This document shows, in pieces, positions 1-5,423 of a stretch of DNA of 9,153 nt. Under the pieces are notes generated by a model. The model did no database searches, had not been told where the DNA came from, and worked only from the letters and a program-made list of their open reading frames with translations. The stretch comes from Gammaproteobacteria bacterium (GTDB lineage Bacteria > Pseudomonadota > Gammaproteobacteria > UBA9214), in the NCBI GenBank assembly GCA_020027635.1, contig JAHKKL010000049.1:1-9153 (forward strand), given 5' to 3'. The translations under genes were made by a program, and so were the position numbers. Position 1 is the first letter of the stretch. Each line of letters opens with the position of its first letter.

Positions 1-300
1 GATGGTGCCGATATTGTCGACGACCTCGTCGCGGGTCATGCCGATGCCGTTGTCGCTGATGGTGATCGTTTTCGCCTCCTTGTCGTAATCGACGCGCACG
101 CGCTGGGTGGTATCGCCGGCATACAGGCTGTCATTGCCCAGTGCCTCGAAACGCAGCTTGTCGCAGGCATCCGAGCCGTTGGAGACCAGTTCGCGCAAAA
201 AGATTTCCTTGTTAGAGTACAGGGAGTGAATCATGAGGTTGAGCAACTGCTTGACCTCGGCCTGGAACTCCAGTGTTTCCTTGTGGGTTTCAACACTCAT
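1..300 (-). CDS. htpG: Molecular chaperone HtpG (Hsp90), N-terminal 100 residues
   Basis: Bacterial Hsp90, a cytosolic ATP-dependent dimeric chaperone. Only the start of the N-terminal ATPase domain is inside the window; the gene continues past base 1, and family members are normally about 620-640 residues. The GHKL ATP-binding signatures are visible: the N-box helix ELVSNGSDACDK (about residues 37-48, with Glu37, Asn41 and Asp45) and DNGIGM (83-88). The segment LLNLMIHSLYSNKEIFLREL (19-38) is almost identical to known HtpG proteins. The ATG at 300-298 is preceded on the minus strand by AGGAGA (316-311), 10 bases upstream, which supports the start. It lies just behind the rplS terminator in the same direction, leaving very little room for its own promoter. 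Identification is near certain; only the extent is unknown. Confidence 0.97.
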   Translation of the reverse strand, partial: MSVETHKETLEFQAEVKQLLNLMIHSLYSNKEIFLRELVSNGSDACDKLRFEALGNDSLYAGDTTQRVRVDYDKEAKTITISDNGIGMTRDEVVDNIGTI

Positions 301-340
301 GGGATGGTCATCTCCTGGCTGCAATTGCTGTCTGAACTCC

Positions 341-378
341 GCAAAGAAAAACGGGCACCCTGAATCCAGGGTGCCCGT
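341..378 (-). terminator. Rho-independent terminator after rplS
   Basis: On the minus strand a perfect 12-bp stem, CAGGGTGCCCGT (367-378) complementary to ACGGGCACCCTG (351-362), with a 4-base loop, is followed by TTTTCTTT (350-343). This is a textbook intrinsic terminator for the rpsP-rimM-trmD-rplS transcript. A second GC stem (383-388 with 395-400, 6-base loop) sits between the rplS stop codon and this hairpin and has no T-tract of its own. The T-tract is on the minus-strand side only, so the direction is clear. Confidence 0.92.
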
Positions 379-408
379 AATCCGGCGGCATGCACCGCCG
401 TGTTTGCC

Positions 409-753
409 TCAAAGCTTCTCCTTGATCCGCGCGGATTTGCCGGAACGCTCACGCAGATAGTAGAGCTTGGCGCGACGTACATCGCCACGGCGCTTGAGTT
501 CGATGGCGGCAATGGACGGGCTGTGCGTCTGGAAGACGCGCTCGACGCCCTCGCCATGGGATATCTTACGCACCGTGAAGGCCGAATTCATGCCGCGGTT
601 ACGCTTGGCGATCACCACCCCTTCAAAGGCCTGCAGGCGCTCGCGATTGCCTTCCGTGACCTTGACCTGCACGACAACCGTATCGCCGGGACTGAAGTCC
701 GGAATATCCCTTTTCATCTGTTCCTGTTCAAGCTGTTCGATAATATTGCTCAT
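409..753 (-). CDS. rplS: 50S ribosomal protein bL19
   Basis: Large-subunit ribosomal protein bL19, located near the 30S-50S interface. The 114-residue product has the usual family length. It shows hallmark segments such as PDFSPGDTVVVQVKVTEG (about 18-35), the RERLQAFEGVVIAKRNRG stretch (38-55), SFTVRKIS-like FTVRKISHGEGVERVF (59-74), and a basic C-terminal tail after RRAKLYYLRE. The ATG at 753-751 is preceded by AGAGGA on the minus strand, a good ribosome binding site. It lies 32 bases downstream of trmD and is the last gene before the strong terminator at 341-378, so it is most likely co-transcribed with rpsP-rimM-trmD. Nothing unusual is seen in the protein. Confidence 0.98.
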   Translation of the reverse strand: MSNIIEQLEQEQMKRDIPDFSPGDTVVVQVKVTEGNRERLQAFEGVVIAKRNRGMNSAFTVRKISHGEGVERVFQTHSPSIAAIELKRRGDVRRAKLYYLRERSGKSARIKEKL

Positions 754-785
754 GACTCAATCCTCTGTTGCATCCGTAAAGACCG

Positions 786-1538
786 TCAACTACCGACGAT
801 CCCTTTGTCATACTCTTCAAAAAACTCGTAAAGCAATGCCCGCTCCTGGTCATCGAGCGTCAGTGCTTCCAGCAGGTCCGGTCGCCTAAGGCGGGTCCTG
901 CCAAGCGCCTGCTTGCGACGCCAGCGGCGTATCGCGGCATGATTACCGCTCAGCAACACCTCCGGCACCCGCCGCTCCTCGATCTGCTCCGGCCGCGTGT
1001 AATGCGGATAATCCAGCAGGCCGCCCATGAAGGAATCCTCGCGGGCGGAATCCGCATCACCCAGCGCACCGGGCAGCAGGCGCGTGACAGCATCCATCAC
1101 CACCAGCACCGGCAGTTCGCCGCCACTCAGGACGTAGTCCCCAATCGAAATCTCCTCATCAACCGCCATGTCGATGAGCCGTTCATCGATGCCTTCATAA
1201 CGCCCGGCCAGCAGGATCAGGCGTTCTCGTTCGGCAAGGCGGCGTGCCGTGTCCTGGGTGAACCTCCCGCCTTGCGGCGAGAGGTAAATCACCGGAGCGT
1301 ACGACCCCGCCGACCGCGCCGCCTGTATGGCGTCGCGTAGTGGCTGTACCTGCATGACCATGCCCGGGCCACCACCATAGGGCTTGTCGTCCACCGAACC
1401 GTGCCTGTCCAGGCTGTAATCCCTGGGATTCCAGGTCACAAGCTCGACCAGTCCCCGCGCAACCGCCCGGCCCTGGATTCCGTAACTGGCCTGCGCCCGG
1501 ATCATCTCGGGAAACAGGGTAACCACATCGATGCGCAC
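786..1538 (-). CDS. trmD: tRNA (guanine-N1-)-methyltransferase TrmD
   Basis: Uses S-adenosylmethionine to methylate N1 of G37 in tRNAs reading codons that start with C (Leu, Pro, Arg), preventing +1 frameshifts. It is a homodimeric SPOUT enzyme with a C-terminal trefoil-knot cofactor site. The 250-residue product has normal length. Visible signatures are DKPYGGGPGM (51-60), LLAGRYEGIDER (109-120), the knot segment SIGDYVLSGGELPV (131-144), then REDSFMGGLLDYPHYTRPE (166-184) and VLLSGNHAAIRRWRRKQ (194-210). Asp168 corresponds to the catalytic aspartate of E. coli TrmD (Asp169) and Arg153 to its Arg154. The start codon is GTG (1538-1536), with GAGAG a few bases upstream. It begins 12 bases after the rimM stop, which suggests translational coupling. 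Confidence 0.98.
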   Translation of the reverse strand: MRIDVVTLFPEMIRAQASYGIQGRAVARGLVELVTWNPRDYSLDRHGSVDDKPYGGGPGMVMQVQPLRDAIQAARSAGSYAPVIYLSPQGGRFTQDTARRLAERERLILLAGRYEGIDERLIDMAVDEEISIGDYVLSGGELPVLVVMDAVTRLLPGALGDADSAREDSFMGGLLDYPHYTRPEQIEERRVPEVLLSGNHAAIRRWRRKQALGRTRLRRPDLLEALTLDDQERALLYEFFEEYDKGIVGS

Positions 1539-1550
1539 GGTACTCTCAGT

Positions 1551-2087
1551 TCAAAAGTCGGGATCCCAGTCGACCCGTATAACGCGGCCCTCGAGGTCGA
1601 CCAGCACGATGACCGTCCCCCGGATAAAAGGAATCAGACGTTCCCGTTCGCCCTTGACCACGAGGACGTCATTGGCACCAGTCTCGATCAGGTGGTCCAC
1701 CGTCCCGAGCGGCAAACCATCCAGCGTCACCACCGGCAAGCCGATGAGGTCGTCCCAGTAGTACTCATCCCCTGCGGTCGCGGGCAATTGCCTCCTGTAG
1801 ATACCGATGTCCGTACCGGCCAGTTCAGCCGCCCTGCCACGGTCCTCATAGCCCGGCAAGCGCACCACCAGGCCCTTTGCGTGGCGCTTTGCCTCAGCTA
1901 TCCCGGTGGCCAGCCACGTGCTGCCACGCCGCAGATACCAGGGCGTGTACTCGATCAGATTGTCTGGCCGCTCGGTGTAGGACACCACCCGCAGCCAGCC
2001 CTTGACGCCATACGGGCCGGCAATACGGCCCATAATGATCAGATCGTCTCCGGCCCGAGACGCACGACTGTCACAATCAGCCGCCAT
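1551..2087 (-). CDS. rimM: Ribosome maturation factor RimM
   Basis: Assists assembly of the 30S head domain by binding uS19 and immature 16S rRNA. With the chosen ATG (2087-2085) the product is 178 residues, close to E. coli RimM (182). The N-terminal RimM barrel contains IIMGRIAGPYGVKGWLRV (17-34). The C-terminal PRC-barrel starts at EYYWDDLIG (108-116), followed by GTVDHLIETGANDVLVVKG (128-146) and the family-typical ending VDWDPDF. The reading frame stays open upstream to an ATG at 2189, but that start would overlap the rpsP 3' end by 67 bases and add 34 residues with no family resemblance. ATG 2087 has a modest GGGA upstream and lies 35 bases after rpsP. The upstream GTG/TTG codons in the frame were not preferred. 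Confidence 0.95.
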   Translation of the reverse strand: MAADCDSRASRAGDDLIIMGRIAGPYGVKGWLRVVSYTERPDNLIEYTPWYLRRGSTWLATGIAEAKRHAKGLVVRLPGYEDRGRAAELAGTDIGIYRRQLPATAGDEYYWDDLIGLPVVTLDGLPLGTVDHLIETGANDVLVVKGERERLIPFIRGTVIVLVDLEGRVIRVDWDPDF

Positions 2088-2122
2088 TTCATCCCGGGAT
2101 TGGTTATCCGGAAGGCACGTAT

Positions 2123-2368
2123 TTATTGCTGCCGCTGCGTCTTTATCAGCTGGGCAACACGATCGCTGAGCTGGGCGCCCCTGGCGCACCAGAAATCCGC
2201 ACGCTCGGTATCAATCCTGACCTTCTCTTCACCGCCGGTCGCGATCGGATTGAAAAAGCCGATGCGCTCGATGTAGCGCCCGTCCCGCCGGTTGCGGCTA
2301 TCAGTAACCACGATGTGGTAGAAGGGGCGCTTCTTGGCGCCGCCGCGTGACATCCTGATCGTCACCAT
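2123..2368 (-). CDS. rpsP: 30S ribosomal protein bS16
   Basis: Small-subunit ribosomal protein bS16, needed for 16S rRNA folding and 30S assembly. The 81-residue product has the usual length and shows the characteristic N-terminus MVTIRMSRGGAKKRPFYHIV, then DSRNRRDGRYIERIGFFNP (about 23-41). The ATG (2368-2366) is preceded by GAGG about 11 bases upstream. It is the first gene of the rpsP-rimM-trmD-rplS operon here. In many gammaproteobacteria ffh lies directly upstream on the same strand. Here 635 bases separate the two, and rpsP probably has its own promoter in that gap. No frameshift or truncation is seen. Confidence 0.98.
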   Translation of the reverse strand: MVTIRMSRGGAKKRPFYHIVVTDSRNRRDGRYIERIGFFNPIATGGEEKVRIDTERADFWCARGAQLSDRVAQLIKTQRQQ

Positions 2369-2436
2369 GAATTTATATCCTCAGTTTGTTTGCGTTACTG
2401 CCGCCAGCCATCGGGCCGCAATCTAAAAACCGCATA

Positions 2437-2464
2437 ATTCTACGCGAATACCAGTAAATGTGAA
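2437..2464 (-). promoter_or_regulatory. Probable sigma-70 promoter of the rpsP operon
   Basis: On the minus strand, TTCACA (2464-2459, 5 of 6 to the -35 consensus) is separated by 16 bases from TAGAAT (2442-2437, 5 of 6 to the -10 consensus). Transcription would start near 2430, giving a leader of about 60 bases before the rpsP ATG. The location fits a promoter for the ribosomal operon, now separated from ffh. This is sequence matching only. Confidence 0.5.
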
Positions 2465-2527
2465 GAGGCGACAAGCCTGTGCGGAAACGGACTGCCGCGC
2501 CGGGCAGCATAAGACACTCAGCGACAA

Positions 2528-2549
2528 TATCGCCATCGGCATGTCGGTA
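2528..2549. promoter_or_regulatory. Distal palindrome, candidate activator site
   Basis: TATCGCCA-N6-TGTCGGTA is an imperfect palindrome. Its right half is identical to the right half of the palindrome at 2645-2666, and the left half matches in 6 of 8 positions, with the same 6-base spacer. The sequence after each copy is also similar, being T-rich (TATTTATTAC here, TATTATTTAC there). The centres are 117 bases apart, about eleven helical turns. The likely role is a second, weaker binding site for the activator of the sigma-54 promoter at 2750-2765. Confidence 0.5.
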
Positions 2550-2644
2550 TTTATTACATCAAGTATATTTCTAAAAAGAAGTTAAAGAATGCATCCCATC
2601 TTACTGTTAAATTGTGTTATTCAATTCGTCTGTCTAATCAATCT

Positions 2645-2666
2645 TACCGACATGCGTTTGTCGGTA
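2645..2666. promoter_or_regulatory. Perfect palindrome, candidate sigma-54 enhancer (UAS)
   Basis: TACCGACA (2645-2652) and TGTCGGTA (2659-2666) form a perfect 8-bp inverted repeat with a 6-base centre. The centre lies about 95 bases upstream of the -24 GG of the sigma-54 promoter, within the range normal for enhancer-binding-protein dimers. I do not recognise it as an NtrC, NifA, NorR or LuxO site. An alternative reading is a weak + strand terminator, since TTATTT follows, but no + strand gene precedes it. The pairing with a related copy at 2528-2549 favours a protein-binding site. Confidence 0.55.
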
Positions 2667-2749
2667 TTATTTACTCATAAACACGCTACAAACCACGCAG
2701 ATTGAAGCAACATACTGTAACTATCTACAATGACTGACAATTTTATATT

Positions 2750-2765
2750 TGGCACGGGGATTGCC
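2750..2765 (+). promoter_or_regulatory. Sigma-54 (RpoN) promoter
   Basis: TGGCACG (2750-2756), four bases, then TTGCC (2761-2765) matches the -24/-12 consensus TGGCACG-N4-TTGCW at every position except the last. The invariant GG (2751-2752) and GC (2763-2764) are exactly 12 bases apart. The start of transcription should fall near 2776. It lies in AT-rich DNA and points away from rpsP, toward the 3' end of ffh. No clear IHF consensus site was found between it and the upstream palindromes. Confidence 0.8.
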
Positions 2766-2775
2766 TTCTATAACA

Positions 2776-2982
2776 TGCTGGTTAAGCAAGATTCAGAACA
2801 AAATTTAGGTGGGGGAGCATTCAACCCGGATGTAAGCGCAACACTACTTTGCACTGATCACTAAATAATAAACGGGTTCGCGCACGGCATTGTGGAAAAA
2901 CGGATAGCAGAAAAAATCTAACGACAACGTAAGCCGATCAAGCGCAGTGTTTAACGGTGGCCCAGGCCACCGTTTTTATTTT
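2776..2982 (+). ncRNA. Candidate sigma-54-dependent small RNA
   Basis: The span from the predicted sigma-54 start (about 2776) to the end of the terminator T-tract defines a transcript of about 205 bases. Nothing in it looks like a protein gene. The best open frame (ATG 2775, 29 codons, stop at 2862-2864) begins at the predicted start site with no ribosome binding site. AACCCG (2823-2828) can pair with CGGGTT (2873-2878), enclosing a smaller stem (near 2838-2841 with 2849-2852). Three A-rich stretches that could be unpaired Hfq sites lie at 2862-2873, 2896-2900 and 2911-2916. The RNA would end in the GC hairpin at 2953-2974. Sigma-54-driven sRNAs are known elsewhere (GlmY, Qrr, CrcZ), but I see no clear similarity to any of them. 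The target is unknown, and it would run convergent to ffh. Confidence 0.5.
2953..2982 (+). terminator. Rho-independent terminator on the + strand, before ffh 3' end
   Basis: AACGGTGGC (2953-2961) pairs with GCCACCGTT (2966-2974) around a 4-base loop, followed by TTTTTATTTT (2973-2982). The T-tract is on the plus-strand side. Read on the minus strand, the same hairpin is followed only by TTAAAC, so it is a poor terminator for ffh. No + strand protein gene precedes it; its natural client is the transcript from the sigma-54 promoter at 2750-2765. Confidence 0.88.
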
Positions 2983-3003
2983 CCGTGGGGAAAACCTTCG
3001 TGA

Positions 3004-4371
3004 TCATAGGCCCTGGAACGGAAACCCCTGGGGTACCTTGCCCTTCAGACCGCGCAACATATTGCCCATGCCGCCCCGGGACATCTTCTGCATCATCTTG
3101 CGCATCTGCAGGTATTGCTTGAGCAGCCGGTTCACATCCTGCACCTGCGTTCCGGAACCGACGGCGATGCGCCGCCGGCGCGACCCCTTGATGACATCGG
3201 GGAAGCTGCGCTCCTGCCGGGTCATGGAATTGATGATCGCGACCATGCGGTGGATTTCGCGATCGTTCACCATGTCCTTGGCCTTCTGCGGCAACTGTCC
3301 CATGCCCGGCAGCTTGTCCATCAGACCCGTCAGCCCTCCCATGTTCAGCATCTGTTCCAGTTGCTCGCGAAAATCATCCATATCGAAGCGTTTTCCCTTC
3401 GATATCTTGCTGGCAAGCCGCGCGACCTTCTCCTTGTCGACCTTGCGCTCGGCCTCCTCGACCAGGCTCAGCACATCACCCATACCCAGGATGCGCGAGG
3501 CAAGCCGGTCCGGGTGAAAGGGTTCCAGCGCGGCCGTCTTCTCGCCGACGCCCAGGAATTTGATGGGTTTTCCGGTAATGGCGCGGATCGACAGAGCGGC
3601 GCCGCCACGGGCATCGCCATCCGTTTTGGTCAGGATCACGCCGGTGAGCGGCAGGGCTTCATTGAAGGTGCGCGCCGTGTTGGCGGCATCCTGGCCCGTC
3701 ATGCTGTCGACGACAAACAGGGTCTCGACCGGCTGCAGCGTCTCATGCAGCCGGCGGATCTCGTCCATCATTTCCGCATCGATGTGCAGACGGCCGGCGG
3801 TATCGATGATAACCACGTCAATATGCCGCTTGCGGGCCTGGCTGACGGCCTCCTGCGCAATCGCCACCGGGTCCTGATCCGGGTAGCTGGGGAAGAACTC
3901 GGCTTCGACCTGACCGGCCAGCGTCTTCAGCTGATCGATGGCGGCCGGGCGATAGATGTCGCAACTGGCGAGCAGCACGCTCTTTCTGGCGCGCTCCCGC
4001 AGCCAGAGCGCCAGCTTGGCGCTGCTGGTCGTCTTGCCGGAACCCTGCAGACCGGCCATCAGAATAACCGCGGGCGGCTGGACATTCAGATTCAGGGCAT
4101 CATTGGCCTCGCCCATGACCCGGATCAGTTCCTCATTGACGACCTTGACCAGCGTCTGGCCCGGCGACAGGCTTTTGAGCACCTCCTGCCCGGATGCCCG
4201 CTCGCGCACCCGGTCGATGAAGTCCTTCACCACCGGCAGCGCCACATCGGCCTCGAGCAGCGCCATGCGCACCTCGCGCAGGGTCTCCTTGATGTTATCC
4301 TCGGTCAGCCGCCCCTGGCCGCGCAGATTTCTGATCGTTCGGGACAGCCGTTCGGTGAGATTATCAAACAT
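3004..4371 (-). CDS. ffh: Signal recognition particle protein Ffh (SRP54)
   Basis: GTPase that, with 4.5S RNA, binds signal sequences of nascent membrane proteins and docks with FtsY for co-translational insertion. The 455-residue product has normal length. It has the N-terminal four-helix domain (about 1-85) and the GTPase domain with GLQGSGKT (107-114), DTAGR (190-194), TKTDGDARGG (248-257) and GVGEK (274-278). The C-terminal M domain is methionine-rich, with the RNA-binding motif RRRRIAVGSG (398-407) and helix residues MRKMMQKM (423-430). The ATG 4371-4369 gives the typical start MFDNLTERL, although the ribosome binding site upstream is weak. The gene is divergent from ypjD across 166 bases. 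No good minus-strand intrinsic terminator follows the stop codon. Confidence 0.98.
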   Translation of the reverse strand: MFDNLTERLSRTIRNLRGQGRLTEDNIKETLREVRMALLEADVALPVVKDFIDRVRERASGQEVLKSLSPGQTLVKVVNEELIRVMGEANDALNLNVQPPAVILMAGLQGSGKTTSSAKLALWLRERARKSVLLASCDIYRPAAIDQLKTLAGQVEAEFFPSYPDQDPVAIAQEAVSQARKRHIDVVIIDTAGRLHIDAEMMDEIRRLHETLQPVETLFVVDSMTGQDAANTARTFNEALPLTGVILTKTDGDARGGAALSIRAITGKPIKFLGVGEKTAALEPFHPDRLASRILGMGDVLSLVEEAERKVDKEKVARLASKISKGKRFDMDDFREQLEQMLNMGGLTGLMDKLPGMGQLPQKAKDMVNDREIHRMVAIINSMTRQERSFPDVIKGSRRRRIAVGSGTQVQDVNRLLKQYLQMRKMMQKMSRGGMGNMLRGLKGKVPQGFPFQGL

Positions 4372-4409
4372 GGACTGGCAACCGTGGTTAGTGCGATATC
4401 AGGCGGGGA

Positions 4410-4415
4410 ATTATA
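4410..4415 (-). promoter_or_regulatory. Probable ffh promoter -10 element
   Basis: On the minus strand TATAAT (4415-4410) is a perfect -10 hexamer, located about 40 bases before the ffh ATG. The -35 position at 17-base spacing (4438-4433, GTGCCG) matches only 3 of 6 bases. Start of transcription would be near 4403. The element is in the right place but the -35 support is weak. Confidence 0.45.
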
Positions 4416-4537
4416 ACCGGAACAAGGATTACCGGCACGGAAATGTCGCCGGATACCCTTGAGTGCACGCCCTCACTTCAATGCCCTTTCGAGTTGTGCG
4501 ATGATGACGCCCTGAAATCGGGAACCCTACCCTCGTC

Positions 4538-5347
4538 ATGACGACCATTATCGCCGGATCGATCGCCATCGTGTTGTACCTGCTGGCCAGCGTACTGCTG
4601 GCCCTGCGGCTCGCGCACTGTTACTCCGGCCCCGGGTGCCACCGAAACCAGATCCTGCTGATCAGCGGCATCGCCGTGCTGCTGCACGCCAGCCTGCTCT
4701 ATCCGTCCATCCTGACACCGGACGGGCTCAATCTCGCTTTCTTCAATGCGGTCTCGCTGATCTTCCTCATCACCGCAGCCCTGCTGATGCTGGCCTCGTT
4801 CCAGGAACCGGTAGAGAACCTGGGCATACCCGTATTCCCGGTGGCCGCGCTGAGTATCGGGATGATGCTCCTGTATCCTGAAAGACAGGTGGTTACCCCG
4901 TCGGGTTCCTGGCAGCTCGATGCCCATATCCTGATATCGTTGCTCGCCTATAGCATCCTCGGACTCGCGGTACTGCAGGCACTGCTGCTGGCGATACAGG
5001 ACCGCCACCTGCACAACCGGCAACCGGGCGGCTTCATCCGTTCGTTGCCACCCCTGCAGACCATGGAATCCCTGATGTTCCAGATGGTCGCCATCGGGTT
5101 TACGCTGCTCACCCTGGCGCTGGTCACGGGAATACTGTTTCTCGAGGACATCTTCGCCCAGCACCTGGTACACAAGACCGTGCTTTCCATCATCGCCTGG
5201 CTGGTGTTCGCCACCCTGCTCTGGGGCCGCTGGCGCTATGGCTGGCGCAGCCGGCTGGCGATCAACTGGACCGTGGGCGGATTCGTGTTCCTGATGCTGG
5301 CCTATTTCGGCAGCAAGTTCGTGCTGGAACTGGTGTTGAAGCGCTGA
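4538..5347 (+). CDS. ypjD: YpjD-like inner membrane protein, CcsA/CcmC family
   Basis: A 269-residue integral membrane protein, similar in length and ending to E. coli YpjD (about 263), of the cytochrome c assembly (CcsA/CcmC-like) superfamily. About eight hydrophobic segments are visible (roughly 3-25, 39-57, 67-87, 95-113, 128-153, 183-205, 214-231, 245-266). Family-typical pieces are DAHILISLLAYSIL (128-141) and HKTVLSIIAWLVFATLLWGR (212-231). His50, His130 and His212 are candidate haem ligands by analogy. I do not see the tryptophan-rich WWD motif of true haem-handling members, so the biochemical role is unproven. The ATG at 4538 has only a distant GGAA as ribosome binding site. An extended -10-like TGC-GATGAT (4497-4505) with a weak -35 could be its promoter. 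Divergence from ffh is common in gammaproteobacteria. Confidence 0.9.
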   Translation: MTTIIAGSIAIVLYLLASVLLALRLAHCYSGPGCHRNQILLISGIAVLLHASLLYPSILTPDGLNLAFFNAVSLIFLITAALLMLASFQEPVENLGIPVFPVAALSIGMMLLYPERQVVTPSGSWQLDAHILISLLAYSILGLAVLQALLLAIQDRHLHNRQPGGFIRSLPPLQTMESLMFQMVAIGFTLLTLALVTGILFLEDIFAQHLVHKTVLSIIAWLVFATLLWGRWRYGWRSRLAINWTVGGFVFLMLAYFGSKFVLELVLKR

Positions 5348-5362
5348 GCCGGCCGCACGAAC

Positions 5363-5390
5363 TGACAGGCAGGACAAATTTCCGTACTAT
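5363..5390 (+). promoter_or_regulatory. Possible promoter upstream of the CNNM gene
   Basis: CTGACA (5363-5368, 5 of 6 to the -35 consensus) and TACTAT (5385-5390, 4 of 6 to the -10 consensus) are 16 bases apart, about 34 bases before the TTG start at 5424. The downstream gene may also be read through from ypjD, as no terminator separates them. Confidence 0.35.
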
Positions 5391-5423
5391 AAGCCCCACT
5401 ACCCCATAAGAGGCTGTCCCCGT

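Larger units (their letters stand above)
2369..3003. other. AT-rich intergenic region between ffh and rpsP
   Basis: This 635-base stretch has no convincing protein-coding gene on either strand. Bases 2540-2930 are visibly AT-rich compared with the GC-rich genes around them. On the minus strand it holds the rpsP promoter and leader near its left end. On the plus strand it holds two palindromes, a sigma-54 promoter, a predicted short transcript and a strong terminator, listed separately. The longest open frame in the transcribed part is 29 codons and lacks a ribosome binding site. Confidence 0.85.

Noticed and set aside
2088..2189. Upstream ATG that would extend RimM by 34 residues
   Set aside because: It would overlap rpsP coding sequence. 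The added residues do not resemble RimM, and the ATG at 2087 gives normal family length.
1401..2276. 291-codon + strand frame across trmD, rimM and rpsP
   Set aside because: It is antisense to three certain genes and spans their boundaries; it has no recognisable domain.
2636..2648. IHF-like AATCAA sequence between the two palindromes
   Set aside because: The 3' part (TTR) of the IHF consensus is missing, and no better match was found between the palindromes and the promoter.
2776..2982. RsmY/RsmZ-type CsrA-sequestering RNA
   Set aside because: Four GGA triplets occur, close to chance for this length, and they are not in repeated AnGGA hairpin loops.
2978..2994. Small stem TTTTCC/GGAAAA next to the + strand terminator, as an ffh terminator
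   Set aside because: The stem is short and AT-rich, overlaps the T-tract of the + strand terminator, and has no T-run after it on the minus strand.
3115..4416. 433-codon open frame on the + strand opposite ffh
   Set aside because: It lies entirely antisense to a certain ffh gene. The translation has no recognisable family and reflects GC-rich codon shadowing.
4478..5377. 299-codon minus-strand frame opposite ypjD, rich in Gln, Gly and His
   Set aside because: The low-complexity composition is typical of an antisense shadow; the + strand ypjD product is clearly real.
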